From the NCBI RefSeq assembly GCF_001427225.1, contig NZ_LMFH01000008.1:62001-126000 (forward strand): a DNA stretch of 64,000 nucleotides. The letters run 5' to 3'. The stretch is from Lysobacter sp. Root494. GTDB taxonomy: Bacteria > Pseudomonadota > Gammaproteobacteria > Xanthomonadales > Xanthomonadaceae. The notes under the pieces were generated by a model that was not told where the DNA came from, did no database searches, and was given only the letters and a program-made list of their open reading frames with translations. Both the position numbers and the translations under genes were made by a program. Positions 36,109-45,687 of this stretch are shown here, in pieces; position 1 is the stretch's first letter; each line of letters opens with the position of its first letter.

Positions 36109-37968
36109 TCAGGCCGTCTCGTACAGGTCCAGCAGGTCCTCTTCCGCGCGCGCGAGCTCCGCGGCCAAGGCATCGCGCTGGCGCGAGAGTTCCGATGCGT
36201 TCGTTCCGCCGTCGCTGTACACATCGGGATCGGCGAGATCCATGTCGATCGCGTGCAGCTTCGATTCCAGCTCGGCGACGCGCGCTTCGGCCTGCGCCAG
36301 CTTGTGCGGGTTCGGCGGTTTCTTCGTCGTCGCCGCGACCGCTGGTTCGGGCGCCGCCTTCGCGGGCGCCTTCCTGCTCTCGGTGGACTCGCGCGTGCGC
36401 AGCCAGACCGCGTATGCATCGAGGTCACCGTCGAACGGCTGGGCCACGCCATCGGCCACGCGCCAGAACGTCTCGCAGACCAGGCCGATCAGGTGGCGAT
36501 CGTGCGAGACCAGCACGATCGCGCCGTCGAACGTCGCCAGTGCTTCGGCCAAGGCCTCGCGCATGTCGAGGTCGAGGTGGTTGGTCGGTTCGTCGAGCAG
36601 CAGCACGTTCGGCTGGCGCCAGGCGATCAGCGCCAGCGCGAGGCGCGCGCGTTCGCCACCGGAAAACTTGTCGACCGATTCGAACGCGCGATCGCCGGGG
36701 AAATTCCACTTGCCGAGAAAGTCGCGCAGCTGCTGCGTCGACACGCCCGGGGCGATGTCGCCGAGGTGATCGATCGGACTGGTGCCTTCGCGCAGCGATT
36801 CGACCGTGTGCTGGGCGAAGTAGCCGATGCGCAGGTCCGGATGGCCGCCGCGTTCGCCGGTGAGCAGCGGTATCTCGCCCACCAGCGACTTCACCAGCGT
36901 CGACTTGCCGGCGCCGTTCGGGCCAAGCAGCGCCACGCGATCGCCGGCTTCGAGGATGAAGCTGACCTGGTCCAGGACGACGTGCCTGGAAGCCGCCTCG
37001 CCATAACCGCAATCGGCATGCATCAGGCGCAGCAGCGCATGCGGCAACTTCGCCGGTGGCGGGAACTCGATGCGCAATGCCCGCTCGGCGCGCACGGCTT
37101 CGGTATTCGCCATCTTCGCCAGGCGCTTGACCCGCGACTGCGCCTGCTTGGCCTTCGCGGCGCTGGCGCTGAAGCGGTCGATGAAGCTCTGCAGGTGCGC
37201 GCGCTCGGCCTGCACCTTCTCGTGGGTGATCTGCTGCAGGCGCAGGTGTTCGGCGCGCTGGCGCTCGAAGGCGGTGTAGTCGCCCGTGTAGAGCTTCGCC
37301 TTGCCATCGTGCAGGTGCAGCGTGTGCGTGGTGACTTCGTCGAGGAATTCGCGATCGTGCGAGATCAACAGCAGCGTGCCGGGATATTTCAGCAGCCACT
37401 GCTCGAGCCAGAGCACGGCATCGAGGTCGAGGTGGTTGGTCGGTTCGTCGAGCAGCAGCAGGTCGCTCGGCGTCATCAGCGCGCGGGCGAGGTTCAGGCG
37501 CACGCGCCAGCCGCCGGAGAATTCCTTCACCGCGCGTTCGTGGGTATCGGCGGTAAAGCCGAGGCCGTGCAGCAACTTGCCGGCGCGCGCGGTGGCGTCG
37601 TAGCCGCCGATTTCCTCGAGCCTGTGGTGCGCTTCGGCGACGGCTTCCCAGTCCTCGCGCTCCATCGCCTCGCGCTCGGCTTTCAACACCGCATGCACGA
37701 CGGCATCGCCGGAGAGCACGTAATCGAGCGCGGCATCGTCGAGCGCGGGCGTTTCCTGCGCGACGCTGGCGATGCGCACGCGCGTGGGCACGTCGATGTC
37801 GCCCTGGTCGGCCTCCACCTCACCCTGGACCGCAGCGAACAGCGAGGACTTGCCGGTGCCGTTGCGGCCGATCACGCCCACGCGCCAACCGGCGTGCAGG
37901 GCCAGGTCGACGTTGGACAGCAGGAGGCGTTCGCCACGACGGAGGGCGAAATTACGAAAGGAAATCAT
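36109..37968 (-). CDS. ABC-F family ATP-binding protein
   Basis: A 619-residue protein with two tandem ABC ATPase domains and no membrane part, as in ABC-F translation factors. Domain 1: Walker A GRNGTGKS (residues 34-41), signature FSGGW, Walker B LLLDEPTNHLDLD. The P-site tRNA-interaction linker (about 235-300) is rich in Arg/Lys/Gln. Domain 2: GPNGAGKS, FSGGE, LLLDEPTNHLDLD. A coiled-coil C-terminal tail (about 540-619) follows. Length and tail fit the YheS group (E. coli: 637). The ATG at 37968 is the family start. Confidence 0.92.
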   Translation of the reverse strand: MISFRNFALRRGERLLLSNVDLALHAGWRVGVIGRNGTGKSSLFAAVQGEVEADQGDIDVPTRVRIASVAQETPALDDAALDYVLSGDAVVHAVLKAEREAMEREDWEAVAEAHHRLEEIGGYDATARAGKLLHGLGFTADTHERAVKEFSGGWRVRLNLARALMTPSDLLLLDEPTNHLDLDAVLWLEQWLLKYPGTLLLISHDREFLDEVTTHTLHLHDGKAKLYTGDYTAFERQRAEHLRLQQITHEKVQAERAHLQSFIDRFSASAAKAKQAQSRVKRLAKMANTEAVRAERALRIEFPPPAKLPHALLRLMHADCGYGEAASRHVVLDQVSFILEAGDRVALLGPNGAGKSTLVKSLVGEIPLLTGERGGHPDLRIGYFAQHTVESLREGTSPIDHLGDIAPGVSTQQLRDFLGKWNFPGDRAFESVDKFSGGERARLALALIAWRQPNVLLLDEPTNHLDLDMREALAEALATFDGAIVLVSHDRHLIGLVCETFWRVADGVAQPFDGDLDAYAVWLRTRESTESRKAPAKAAPEPAVAATTKKPPNPHKLAQAEARVAELESKLHAIDMDLADPDVYSDGGTNASELSRQRDALAAELARAEEDLLDLYETA

Positions 37969-38137
37969 GGGCAGTATTGTACGGTGGCGGCTGGACGATC
38001 CCGCCCCGCAAGGCCTGATGAGCGTGCGAAAACGGGTTCCCGGCCTGTTTGCCGCATCAGCCTGCCGCACGCGCCGCGCTGGAGGCCATCGCGTTCGTCC
38101 CCATTGAAAGCAGCGATCCCACGACCCACGAGGCCGA

Positions 38138-39814
38138 ATGCACCACACCTCCCTCATCGCCATTCTCGTCGCCGGCTTCGGCCTTGCCTTCATCTTCGGC
38201 GCGTTGGCACAGCGGTTGCGCATGTCGCCGCTGGTGGGATACCTCGTCGCGGGCATCATCGCCGGCCCGTTCACGCCGGGCTTCGTCGGCGACCAGACGC
38301 TCGCGCCGCAGCTCGCGGAGATCGGCGTGATCCTGCTGATGTTCGGGGTGGGCCTGCACTTCTCGCTGCGCGACCTGCTGGAAGTGAAATCGATCGCGGT
38401 GCCCGGTGCGATCGCGCAGATCCTGTTCGTGTCGCTGCTGGGCTGGGGGCTTGCGCGCTGGTTCGGCTGGGACAATGGCGCGGGGCTCGTATTCGGCCTC
38501 GCCCTGTCGGTCGCCAGTACCGTCGTGGTGCTGCGTGCGCTGGAAGAACGACGACTGCTCGACACCACCCGCGGCCGCATCGCCGTGGGCTGGCTGATCG
38601 TCGAAGACCTGGTGATGGTGCTGGTGCTGGTGTTGCTGCCGGCGCTGGTCGGCATGCTCAAGGGCGATGGCGGCGACAGCGTCGGGGTGCTGGCGGCACT
38701 GTTCACCACGCTGTTCAAGGTCGGCGCATTCATCGCGGTCATGCTGCTGGTCGGACGCCGCGTCGTGCCGTGGATCCTCGAACGCGTCGCCGGCACCGGC
38801 TCGCGCGAGCTGTTCACCCTGTGCGTGCTGGCGATCGCACTGGGCGTGGCGTTCGGTTCGGCGGAACTGTTCGGCGTGTCGTTCGCGCTGGGCGCGTTCT
38901 TCGCCGGCCTGCTGCTCAACGAATCCGAGTTCAGCCACCAGGCCGCGAACGAGACCCTGCCGTTGCGCGATGCATTCGCGGTGCTGTTCTTCGTCTCGGT
39001 CGGCATGCTGTTCGATCCGACGATCCTGCTGGAGCAGCCGCTGGAGGTGATCGCCACGTTCGTGATCGTGGTGGGCGGCAACGCCTTCGCGGCATGGACG
39101 GTTTCACGCCTGCTGGGCAAGCAGCATTCCACCGCCTTGCTGCTCGCGATCAGCCTGTCGCAGATCGGCGAGTTCTCTTTCATCCTCGCCGGCCTCGGCG
39201 TGCAGCTCGACGTGCTGCCGAAGCACGGACAGGACCTGATCCTCGCCGGCGCCCTGCTTTCGATCATCTTCAATCCGCTGATGATGCGGTGGCTGGATCG
39301 CCGCAACGCCGGCGCGGCACGCCGCGAACGCCAGCGCGCGGATGCCGAAGGCGTCATTCCCGACACCGTCACCGGCCACGTGCTGCTGGTGGGATATGGG
39401 CGCGTCGGCCGCGAACTCGCGCGCGTGCTGCACGGGCACGGCGTGCCGCTCGTGGTGATCGATGGCGAGGACCACCTCGTCGATCGCGCGCGCGCCGATG
39501 GCCTGCCCACGGTGCGGGGCAACGCGGTCAACGAAAGCGTGTTGCGCGAAGCCGCGCCGGAACGCGCGCACATGGCCCTGCTCGCGATTCCCAACGCGCT
39601 CGAAGCGGGCGAAATCATCGCCACGCTGCGCCGGCTGAATCCCGCGATGAGCATCGTCGCGCGCGGCCACAGCGACATCGAGGTCAAGCACCTGCTCGAC
39701 CACGGCGCGGACGCGGCGGTGATGGCCGAGCGCGAACTCGCGCACAGCTTCGCGGAGATGGTGCTGGCTACGCCGCCTTATCGCGGCGACCGGCATCTGC
39801 CGCCCGCGTGCTGA
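38138..39814 (+). CDS. Kef/YbaL-type cation:proton antiporter
   Basis: A 558-residue CPA2-family protein. About 12-13 transmembrane helices (residues 5-385) carry motifs such as LIVEDLVMVLVLVLLPAL and FFVSVGMLFDP. A C-terminal TrkA-N nucleotide-binding domain (about 405-520) has the dinucleotide motif GYGRVGRELA. Identical in length to E. coli YbaL (558), which it probably matches. RBS GAGG, 5 nt before the ATG. It likely exports potassium or sodium in exchange for protons. It stops 75 bp before the convergent btuB stop, with a shared terminator. Confidence 0.9.
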   Translation: MHHTSLIAILVAGFGLAFIFGALAQRLRMSPLVGYLVAGIIAGPFTPGFVGDQTLAPQLAEIGVILLMFGVGLHFSLRDLLEVKSIAVPGAIAQILFVSLLGWGLARWFGWDNGAGLVFGLALSVASTVVVLRALEERRLLDTTRGRIAVGWLIVEDLVMVLVLVLLPALVGMLKGDGGDSVGVLAALFTTLFKVGAFIAVMLLVGRRVVPWILERVAGTGSRELFTLCVLAIALGVAFGSAELFGVSFALGAFFAGLLLNESEFSHQAANETLPLRDAFAVLFFVSVGMLFDPTILLEQPLEVIATFVIVVGGNAFAAWTVSRLLGKQHSTALLLAISLSQIGEFSFILAGLGVQLDVLPKHGQDLILAGALLSIIFNPLMMRWLDRRNAGAARRERQRADAEGVIPDTVTGHVLLVGYGRVGRELARVLHGHGVPLVVIDGEDHLVDRARADGLPTVRGNAVNESVLREAAPERAHMALLAIPNALEAGEIIATLRRLNPAMSIVARGHSDIEVKHLLDHGADAAVMAERELAHSFAEMVLATPPYRGDRHLPPAC

Positions 39815-39824
39815 TGCTGGATTC

Positions 39825-39864
39825 AAAAACAGAAACCGCCGGTGTCGTTGCGAGCACCGGCGGC
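39825..39864 (-). terminator. Rho-independent terminator after btuB (works on the minus strand)
   Basis: The stem ACCGCCGGTG with CACCGGCGGT (39835-39844, 39855-39863; loop about 10 nt) is followed on the minus strand by TTTCTGTTTTTG. It lies between the convergent antiporter and btuB genes. Confidence 0.85.
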
Positions 39865-39889
39865 CTGTCGTTTCACATGCGCAGGCGCA

Positions 39890-41776
39890 TTACTTGGCCG
39901 CGTAACGCACGCTCACCAACCAGTTGCGGCCCGGTTGCGGATAGAACATCGCGGTTTCGTAAGTCTTGTCGAACACGTTGTTGGCATTGACCTGCAGCGT
40001 CCACGCCTCCGCGAAGGTATAGCCGACGCGCAGGTCGGTGGTCGCGTAGCCCGGCAGGCGCAGCGTGTTGGCCGGATCGTCGTAGCGCTTGCCGGTGCCC
40101 GCGATGCTCGCGCCGACACTGAAGCGGCCGAAGCTGCGATCCACATCGATCCGCGCATTCGTCCGCGAGCGCCGCGGCAGCAGGGCATCGCCGCCCGCGC
40201 TGGTGTTCCGCGGATCGAGCAGTGTCACGTTGCCTTGCCAGTTCCAGCCGAACGCGGTGGTTGCGATCGTGGCTTCCGTGCCGCGGATGCGGGCCTCCTC
40301 GATGTTGCCCGGCTGTCCAAAGGGGCGCTCGGGTGTCGGCGTCGGGTCGTAGCTGATGAGGTCGTCGATATGCGTTTCGAACGCATTCACCGTCCACTCG
40401 CCCCACGCGTACTTGCCACGCAGCCCGATTTCGGCGCTGCGCGAGCTTTCGGGATCCAGCGTGGCGTTGCCGAAGAACGGGTAGTACAGGTCGTTGAACG
40501 TCGGCGAGCGATAGGCCGTGCCGTAGCTCGCGGTCAGGCGCAGGGCGTCGGTGAAATCCCAGCCCCAGCGCGCACTGCCGGTGGTCTTGCCGCCGAACTG
40601 CGTGTCGTCGTCATGGCGCGCGCCGACCTGCAGCGAATGCGCGCCGAAGCGCTGCTGCCACTGGCCAAACAGCCCGCGCGTGATGCGCTCCTCGACGTCG
40701 AACGGCGTGTCGCTGTCGACTTCATCGCGGCGCCAGTCGTAACCGACGGTCCACAGGCCTTCGCCCACGGAGAAGTCGCCCTGCAGCGAACCGGTAGTGC
40801 GGTGCGACGCGAAGAAGCCCATCGGCTGCCCGGCCGAGAAGTTGTCGCTGGTGTCGTCGTTGCGACCGAGGTTGAGGCTGAGCATCGCCTTTTCCGTTGG
40901 CGCATAGCGCACGCGTCCGCCGAGCACCTGCTGCACGACATCGGATTCGTCGTAGAAGCCGTCGTATTCGTTGTTGCCTTCCGCACGGAACCCACGCGCC
41001 TCGACGTCCCATGCGCGGTTGAAGCGATGGCCGGCCCCCAGCGACAGCGAACGGTTGCGGTAGCCGTCGCGATCGGGATTCAGGTCGAAATCGTCAAACG
41101 GGTTGGCGGGGTTGTCGCGATAGCTGTCGTAGCCGTCGGTGTTTTCGTAGGCCGCATGCACCTGGTACCAGCCGCCCTTGTCATCGGAGGTCTCGCCACG
41201 GCCACCGATGCCCGCGCCGAAGCGCTGCGTGCCGTAATTGCCCGCGCCGGCATTGAAGTTGGCGTCGAAGGAGTCGTGCGGCCGACGCGTGAAAATATGG
41301 ATCACGCCACCGAGCGCATCGGCGCCATAGAGGCTGGAAAACGGACCGCGCACGATTTCGATGCGCTCGATCTGCTCGACCGGGATGTCCTGGAATGCAG
41401 TGCCGCCACTCGTGGCCGAGCCGATGCGCACGCCGTCGACCAGCACCAGTGCGTGGTCGGAATCGGTGCCGCGAAGGAAGGTCGAAGCCACCTTGCCGGG
41501 GCCACCGTTGCTTGCGATCGCCACGCCCGGCATCCCGCGCAGCAGCTCCGGCAGCGAAGCCGGCGCACGGCGTTCGATGTCCTCGCGGGTGATGACGGTA
41601 ACGGCGGCCAGCGCGGCATCGCGCGCCTGCGGCGTGCGCGACGCGGTGACGATCACGTCATCGAGCGCGGTGGCGTCAGGCGCGCCGGAGCCGGCAGCGA
41701 ACGACGGCGCGATGCACGCGAGCAGACCGATCGCAAGCAGCGTGCGACGCGGGATATTGGAAACACGGTGGTTCAT
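39890..41776 (-). CDS. btuB: TonB-dependent vitamin B12 receptor BtuB
   Basis: A 628-residue outer-membrane receptor for cobalamins. Signal peptide (to about residue 28), TonB box DDVIVTASR (39-47), N-terminal plug (about 50-165, with LLRGMPGV and FLRGTDSDHALVLVDGVR) and a C-terminal beta-barrel that ends in an aromatic/hydrophobic strand (WLVSVRYAAK) with no further segment after it. The start ATG at 41776 is followed immediately by the signal peptide. It is controlled by the upstream cobalamin riboswitch, with a perfect SD-pairing stem in the leader. Confidence 0.93.
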   Translation of the reverse strand: MNHRVSNIPRRTLLAIGLLACIAPSFAAGSGAPDATALDDVIVTASRTPQARDAALAAVTVITREDIERRAPASLPELLRGMPGVAIASNGGPGKVASTFLRGTDSDHALVLVDGVRIGSATSGGTAFQDIPVEQIERIEIVRGPFSSLYGADALGGVIHIFTRRPHDSFDANFNAGAGNYGTQRFGAGIGGRGETSDDKGGWYQVHAAYENTDGYDSYRDNPANPFDDFDLNPDRDGYRNRSLSLGAGHRFNRAWDVEARGFRAEGNNEYDGFYDESDVVQQVLGGRVRYAPTEKAMLSLNLGRNDDTSDNFSAGQPMGFFASHRTTGSLQGDFSVGEGLWTVGYDWRRDEVDSDTPFDVEERITRGLFGQWQQRFGAHSLQVGARHDDDTQFGGKTTGSARWGWDFTDALRLTASYGTAYRSPTFNDLYYPFFGNATLDPESSRSAEIGLRGKYAWGEWTVNAFETHIDDLISYDPTPTPERPFGQPGNIEEARIRGTEATIATTAFGWNWQGNVTLLDPRNTSAGGDALLPRRSRTNARIDVDRSFGRFSVGASIAGTGKRYDDPANTLRLPGYATTDLRVGYTFAEAWTLQVNANNVFDKTYETAMFYPQPGRNWLVSVRYAAK

Positions 41777-41782
41777 GGGAAA

Positions 41783-41846
41783 CGCACTCCTTGGCCGCGC
41801 CTGTCCCGCGCGGTGGATCGGATGGAAGACAGGCGAAAGGAGTGCG
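41783..41846 (-). promoter_or_regulatory. SD-sequestering stem in the btuB leader
   Basis: CGCACTCCTT (transcribed from 41846-41837) and AAGGAGTGCG (41792-41783) form a perfect 10-bp stem around a 44-nt loop. The second arm holds the btuB Shine-Dalgarno sequence, about 9 nt before the ATG. This is probably the expression platform of the riboswitch; whether B12 binding stabilises or melts it must be tested, but repression on binding is expected for this family. Confidence 0.7.
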
Positions 41847-41904
41847 AGGCGGCACGCGTAAAGCGCAATGCCCGCGACACAAGCCCACCGCTTGTCGGGT
41901 CATG

Positions 41905-42115
41905 CCTTGGGCCGGTCTCCGGGCTCGTGCGTGGACGCTCGTTCGCGTCCGGGACGGCGCCTTCCCATGCTCTGCGCACAGTGGCATTCGCCGGTCCCGA
42001 GCCTTCCTGGCTCAACACTTACCGTTGCGGGGGCAGCTCCGGAATTGCAGCCATGTCGACCAGACACGGTGCGCACCGGATTCCCGTTTCAACCACCGCA
42101 GCGCGGTGGTCACCT
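41905..42115 (-). promoter_or_regulatory. Cobalamin (adenosylcobalamin-type) riboswitch upstream of btuB
   Basis: On the minus strand the conserved pieces of the B12 aptamer follow in order: GGGAATCCGGTG, the B12-box-like GGAGCTGCCCCCGCAACGGT, GCCACTG, GGGAAGGCGCC and the terminal GAGCCCGGAGACCGGC. Ends are approximate. Confidence 0.9.
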
Positions 42116-42267
42116 CAGGCGGCGCGCAGTCTAGCAGGGCGCCCGGCTTTGCGGGCGCGTGCTCTCCCGCCAGCGTCATTCCCGCTGAGCATGTCGCGGC
42201 AAGCGGACCGTATCATCCGAGCCGGCAACCATCGGTTGCCATAGCCAAACACTTGGGGAAAACAAAA

Positions 42268-42864
42268 ATGGGGAATCTGTTCAAGGGCGCACTGCTCGTC
42301 CTGGCACTCGCGTTCTGCCAGGCCGCGCACGCGCAGGACAACACCGGAACGCTGACGGTGAACATCAACCAGTTCACCAGCGAGAAGGAATTGCCGAAAA
42401 AGGTGGATAAACAGTTGCGCAGTGGCGGACTGGAATGGGGCGTGAAAGACGACCTGGTGGTCTTCACCATGGTCAACAAGCAGTTCATCGATTATCCGAT
42501 CAGCCACATGACGCGTTACGGGCAGTCGGAAAGCGTGACCTTGCCGGCAGGCGAATACCGGATCACCGGCATCGGCCTGGAAATGTCGGCGGGCTTCAGC
42601 GTCCAGAAAATCCTGGATCGCGGCGCGTTCGTGAACGAGAACGTCATGGGCTTCACGATCGAGCCGGGCAAGACCACCACGATCAACATCAAGCCCGTCA
42701 TCTACAAGGACGCGGCTTTCGTGGTCAATTTCTGGATGCCGACCCTGATGGCCAGCGTGCAGACAGACGCGGGCACGTCTGAAGAGAAGGCCTTGAACAC
42801 GCGTGGCGACGCATCCGTCGGCTGGCCGCAGTACAGCGGGCCGCTGAAGTTCGTGGCGAAGTAA
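42268..42864 (+). CDS. Secreted protein of unknown function
   Basis: A 198-residue exported protein: signal peptide MGNLFKGALLVLALAFCQA to AHA-QD (about residue 22), then a beta-rich region (TLTVNINQF, VTLPAGEYRITGIGLE, GFTIEPGKTTTINIKPVIY). The last part resembles small surface/periplasmic beta-sandwich domains. I recognise no named family. The ATG at 42268 has GGGGAAAA upstream. It is divergent from btuB, so the riboswitch of that gene does not control it. A bidirectional terminator separates it from clpB. Confidence 0.82.
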   Translation: MGNLFKGALLVLALAFCQAAHAQDNTGTLTVNINQFTSEKELPKKVDKQLRSGGLEWGVKDDLVVFTMVNKQFIDYPISHMTRYGQSESVTLPAGEYRITGIGLEMSAGFSVQKILDRGAFVNENVMGFTIEPGKTTTINIKPVIYKDAAFVVNFWMPTLMASVQTDAGTSEEKALNTRGDASVGWPQYSGPLKFVAK

Positions 42865-42874
42865 CGCATCTCTC

Positions 42875-42914
42875 CCAAAAAACAGCGGCCCGGAAAAACC
42901 GGGCCGTCGTTTTT
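42875..42914. terminator. Bidirectional terminator between the secreted-protein gene and clpB
   Basis: CGGCCCGG and CCGGGCCG (42886-42893, 42899-42906) form an 8-bp stem with an AAAAA loop, flanked by an A-tract on the left and TCGTTTTT on the right, so it can end transcription from both sides. Confidence 0.88.
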
Positions 42915-42932
42915 GCAATCTGCGCAATTGCG

Positions 42933-45533
42933 TCAGCCCTTGCGGAACACCAGTTGCCCGCCTTCGGCCTCCACCCGCACCGTGTCGCCGGTGTTGAACT
43001 CGCCGGAGAGGATGCGCTGGGCAAGCGGGTTCTCCAGTTGCTGCTGCACCGCGCGCTTGAGCGGTCGCGCGCCGTACACCGGATCGAAGCCGACGTTACC
43101 GAGCAACGTGAGCGCATCATCGGAGAGCACCAGCTTCAACCCGCGGTCGGCCAGGCGCCTGTCGAGTCCCCGCAGCTGGATGCGCGCGATCTCGCGGATC
43201 TGCGCCTTGTCGAGCGGGTGGAACACGACGATGTCGTCGAGGCGGTTGATGAACTCCGGGCGGAAGTGCGCCTGCACCACGCCCATTACCGCGGCCTTCA
43301 TCTGTGTGTAGGCCTCGGGGCTGTCGTCGCCGCTGGCGCTGTTGACAGAGATGTCCTGGATCATCTGGCTGCCGAGATTCGACGTCATGATGATCACGGT
43401 GTTGCGGAAGTCGACCGTGCGGCCCTGGCCATCGGTGAGGCGGCCGTCGTCGAGCACCTGCAGCAGGATGTTGAAGACGTCCGGATGCGCCTTCTCCACC
43501 TCGTCGAGCAGGATGACGCTGTACGGGCGCCGGCGCACCGCTTCGGTGAGGTATCCGCCTTCTTCGTAACCGACATAGCCCGGGGGCGCACCAACCAGCC
43601 GGCTCACCGCGTGCTTCTCCATGAACTCGCTCATGTCGATGCGGACCATCGCGTCGGCCGAGTCGAACAGGAATTCGGCCAGCGCCTTGCTCAGCTCGGT
43701 CTTGCCGACGCCGGTCGGGCCGAGAAACAGGAACGAGCCCGACGGGCGATCAGGATCCGACAGACCCGCGCGCGACCGCCGCACCGCGTCGGACACGACC
43801 TTGATCGCTTCGTCCTGGCCGACCACGCGCGCGTGCAGCTGGTCTTCCATCTTCAGCAGCTTCTCGCGCTCGCCCTCGAGCATCTTGTTGACCGGGATGC
43901 CGGTCCAGCGCGACACGACTTCGGCGATCTCTTCGGCGGTCACCTTGTCCTGCAGTAGCGAGAAGCCCTTGGTTTCGGCTTCTTGCGCGGCGTGCAGCTG
44001 CTTCTCCAGCTCGGGAATGCGCCCGTACTGGATCTCGCTCATCTTCGCGAAGTCCTGCTTGCGTTGCGCGGCTTCGAGTTCGAGCTTCGCGGCTTCGATC
44101 TGTTCCTTGATCTTCGTGGCGCCCTGTAGCGTGGCTTTCTCGGCCTTCCAGACTTCCTCGAGGTCGTTGAACTCGCGTTCGAGCTTCGCGATCTCGCTTT
44201 CGAGGTCGGCAAGCCGCTGCTTCGAGGCCTCGTCCTTCTCCTTCTTCAACGCCTCGCGCTGGATCTTGAGCTGGATCAGGCGGCGCTCCTTGCGATCGAG
44301 CTCCTCGGGCTTGGAGTCGATCTCCATGCGGATGCGCGACGCCGCTTCGTCCATCAGGTCGATGGCCTTGTCCGGCAACTGGCGGTCCGCGATGTAGCGA
44401 TGCGAGAGCGTCGCCGCGGCGACGATCGCGGGATCGGTGATCTCGACACCGTGGTGCACGGCGTAGCGTTCCTTCAGGCCGCGCAGGATCGCGATCGTAT
44501 CCTCGACGCTCGGCTCACCGACGAAGACTTTCTGGAAGCGGCGCTCGAGCGCGGCGTCCTTCTCGACGTACTTGCGATACTCATCGAGCGTGGTCGCACC
44601 GATGCAGTGCAGCTCGCCGCGGGCGAGCGCGGGCTTGAGCATGTTGCCCGCGTCCATCGCGCCTTCGGCCTTGCCGGCGCCGACCATGGTGTGCAGTTCG
44701 TCGATGAAGAGAATCACCTGGCCTTCGTTCTTGGCCAGGTCGTTGAGCACGGCCTTCAGGCGCTCCTCGAATTCGCCGCGGAACTTCGCGCCCGCGATCA
44801 GCGCGCCCATGTCGAGCGAGAGCACGCGCTTGCCGCGCAGGCCTTCGGGCACTTCGCCGTTGATGATGCGCTGGGCGAGGCCCTCCACAATTGCGGTCTT
44901 GCCGACGCCGGGTTCGCCGATCAGCACGGGGTTGTTCTTGGTCCGGCGCTGCAGCACCTGCACGGTGCGGCGGATCTCCTCGTCGCGGCCGATCACCGGA
45001 TCGAGCTTGCCGCCTTCGGCACGCGCGGTGAGGTCGATGGTGTACTTGTCGAGCGCCTGGCGCTGGTCTTCGGCGTTCTCCGACTGCACGGTCTCGCCGC
45101 CGCGTACCTTTTCGATCGCCGCTTCGATCTTCTGCTTCGTCGCACCCGCGCCCTTCAGAGCACGGCCGACATCACCACTGTCGTCGAGCGCCGCCAGCAC
45201 GAACAGTTCGGTCGCGATGAAGGCATCGCCGCGCTGCTGGGCGTACTTGTCGGTGACGTTGAGCAGGCGCGCGAGATCGTTGCCGACGCTCACGTTGCCG
45301 GCCTGGCCGGTGACCCTGGGCAGTTTTTCCAGCGCTTCGCCGAGGCGTTCGCGCAGGAGCGGCACGTTGACGCCGGCCTGCGCCAGCAGCGGCCGGGTGC
45401 TGCCGCCCTGTTGTTCGACCAGCGCGGTAAGCAGGTGCGCGGGTTCGATGACGCTGTGGTCGCGGCCGACCGCAAGCGACTGGGCATCGCTCAGGGCCTC
45501 CTGGAACCGCGAAGTGAGCTTGTCCATTCGCAT
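42933..45533 (-). CDS. clpB: ATP-dependent chaperone ClpB (disaggregase)
   Basis: An 866-residue Hsp100 protein that extracts polypeptides from aggregates together with DnaK. N-terminal domain (about 1-150), NBD1 with Walker A GEPGVGKT (about 206-213), a long coiled-coil middle domain (about 410-525), NBD2 with GPTGVGKT (about 608-615) and VDMSE-type sensor motifs. Start MRMDKL at 45533, with GAGG 8 nt upstream; MDKL two codons in is the alternative. It has a strong sigma-32 promoter about 50 nt upstream. Confidence 0.96.
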   Translation of the reverse strand: MRMDKLTSRFQEALSDAQSLAVGRDHSVIEPAHLLTALVEQQGGSTRPLLAQAGVNVPLLRERLGEALEKLPRVTGQAGNVSVGNDLARLLNVTDKYAQQRGDAFIATELFVLAALDDSGDVGRALKGAGATKQKIEAAIEKVRGGETVQSENAEDQRQALDKYTIDLTARAEGGKLDPVIGRDEEIRRTVQVLQRRTKNNPVLIGEPGVGKTAIVEGLAQRIINGEVPEGLRGKRVLSLDMGALIAGAKFRGEFEERLKAVLNDLAKNEGQVILFIDELHTMVGAGKAEGAMDAGNMLKPALARGELHCIGATTLDEYRKYVEKDAALERRFQKVFVGEPSVEDTIAILRGLKERYAVHHGVEITDPAIVAAATLSHRYIADRQLPDKAIDLMDEAASRIRMEIDSKPEELDRKERRLIQLKIQREALKKEKDEASKQRLADLESEIAKLEREFNDLEEVWKAEKATLQGATKIKEQIEAAKLELEAAQRKQDFAKMSEIQYGRIPELEKQLHAAQEAETKGFSLLQDKVTAEEIAEVVSRWTGIPVNKMLEGEREKLLKMEDQLHARVVGQDEAIKVVSDAVRRSRAGLSDPDRPSGSFLFLGPTGVGKTELSKALAEFLFDSADAMVRIDMSEFMEKHAVSRLVGAPPGYVGYEEGGYLTEAVRRRPYSVILLDEVEKAHPDVFNILLQVLDDGRLTDGQGRTVDFRNTVIIMTSNLGSQMIQDISVNSASGDDSPEAYTQMKAAVMGVVQAHFRPEFINRLDDIVVFHPLDKAQIREIARIQLRGLDRRLADRGLKLVLSDDALTLLGNVGFDPVYGARPLKRAVQQQLENPLAQRILSGEFNTGDTVRVEAEGGQLVFRKG

Positions 45534-45582
45534 GGGAAAAACCTCGGGAAGTCATGGTGGCGGCAGCGCCGCAATGCACGGG

Positions 45583-45611
45583 AAATGCGGACATCGGACG
45601 ATTGTTTCAAG
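45583..45611 (-). promoter_or_regulatory. Sigma-32 (heat-shock) promoter of clpB
   Basis: On the minus strand CTTGAAA (45611-45605), a 14-bp spacer and CCGCATTT (45590-45583) match the sigma-32 consensus CTTGAAA-N14-CCCCATNT with a single mismatch. The start of transcription would lie about 40 nt before the clpB ATG. Confidence 0.75.
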
Positions 45612-45675
45612 CGGCCCCGCACAGCCGATGAGCATGCATCCGGGCCTGTCCACCTGGCGCTTACATACCTGTCAC

Positions 45676-45681
45676 CACAAT
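45676..45681 (+). promoter_or_regulatory. -10 element of otsB, placed for a leaderless mRNA
   Basis: CACAAT, two mismatches from TATAAT, is followed by 6 nt (GGCCGC) and the otsB ATG. There is no Shine-Dalgarno sequence. Confidence 0.35.
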
Positions 45682-45687
45682 GGCCGC

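Noticed and set aside
36109-39687. A 1192-residue reading that extends the ABC-F protein upstream
   Set aside because: Residues before 37968 are antisense to the Kef/YbaL gene; the family start is at 37968.
39842-42244. An 800-residue plus-strand open frame opposite btuB
   Set aside because: It is the antisense of btuB and its riboswitch.
42268-42864. Control of the secreted-protein gene by the btuB riboswitch
   Set aside because: The aptamer is transcribed from the minus strand, toward btuB; the gene is on the plus strand.
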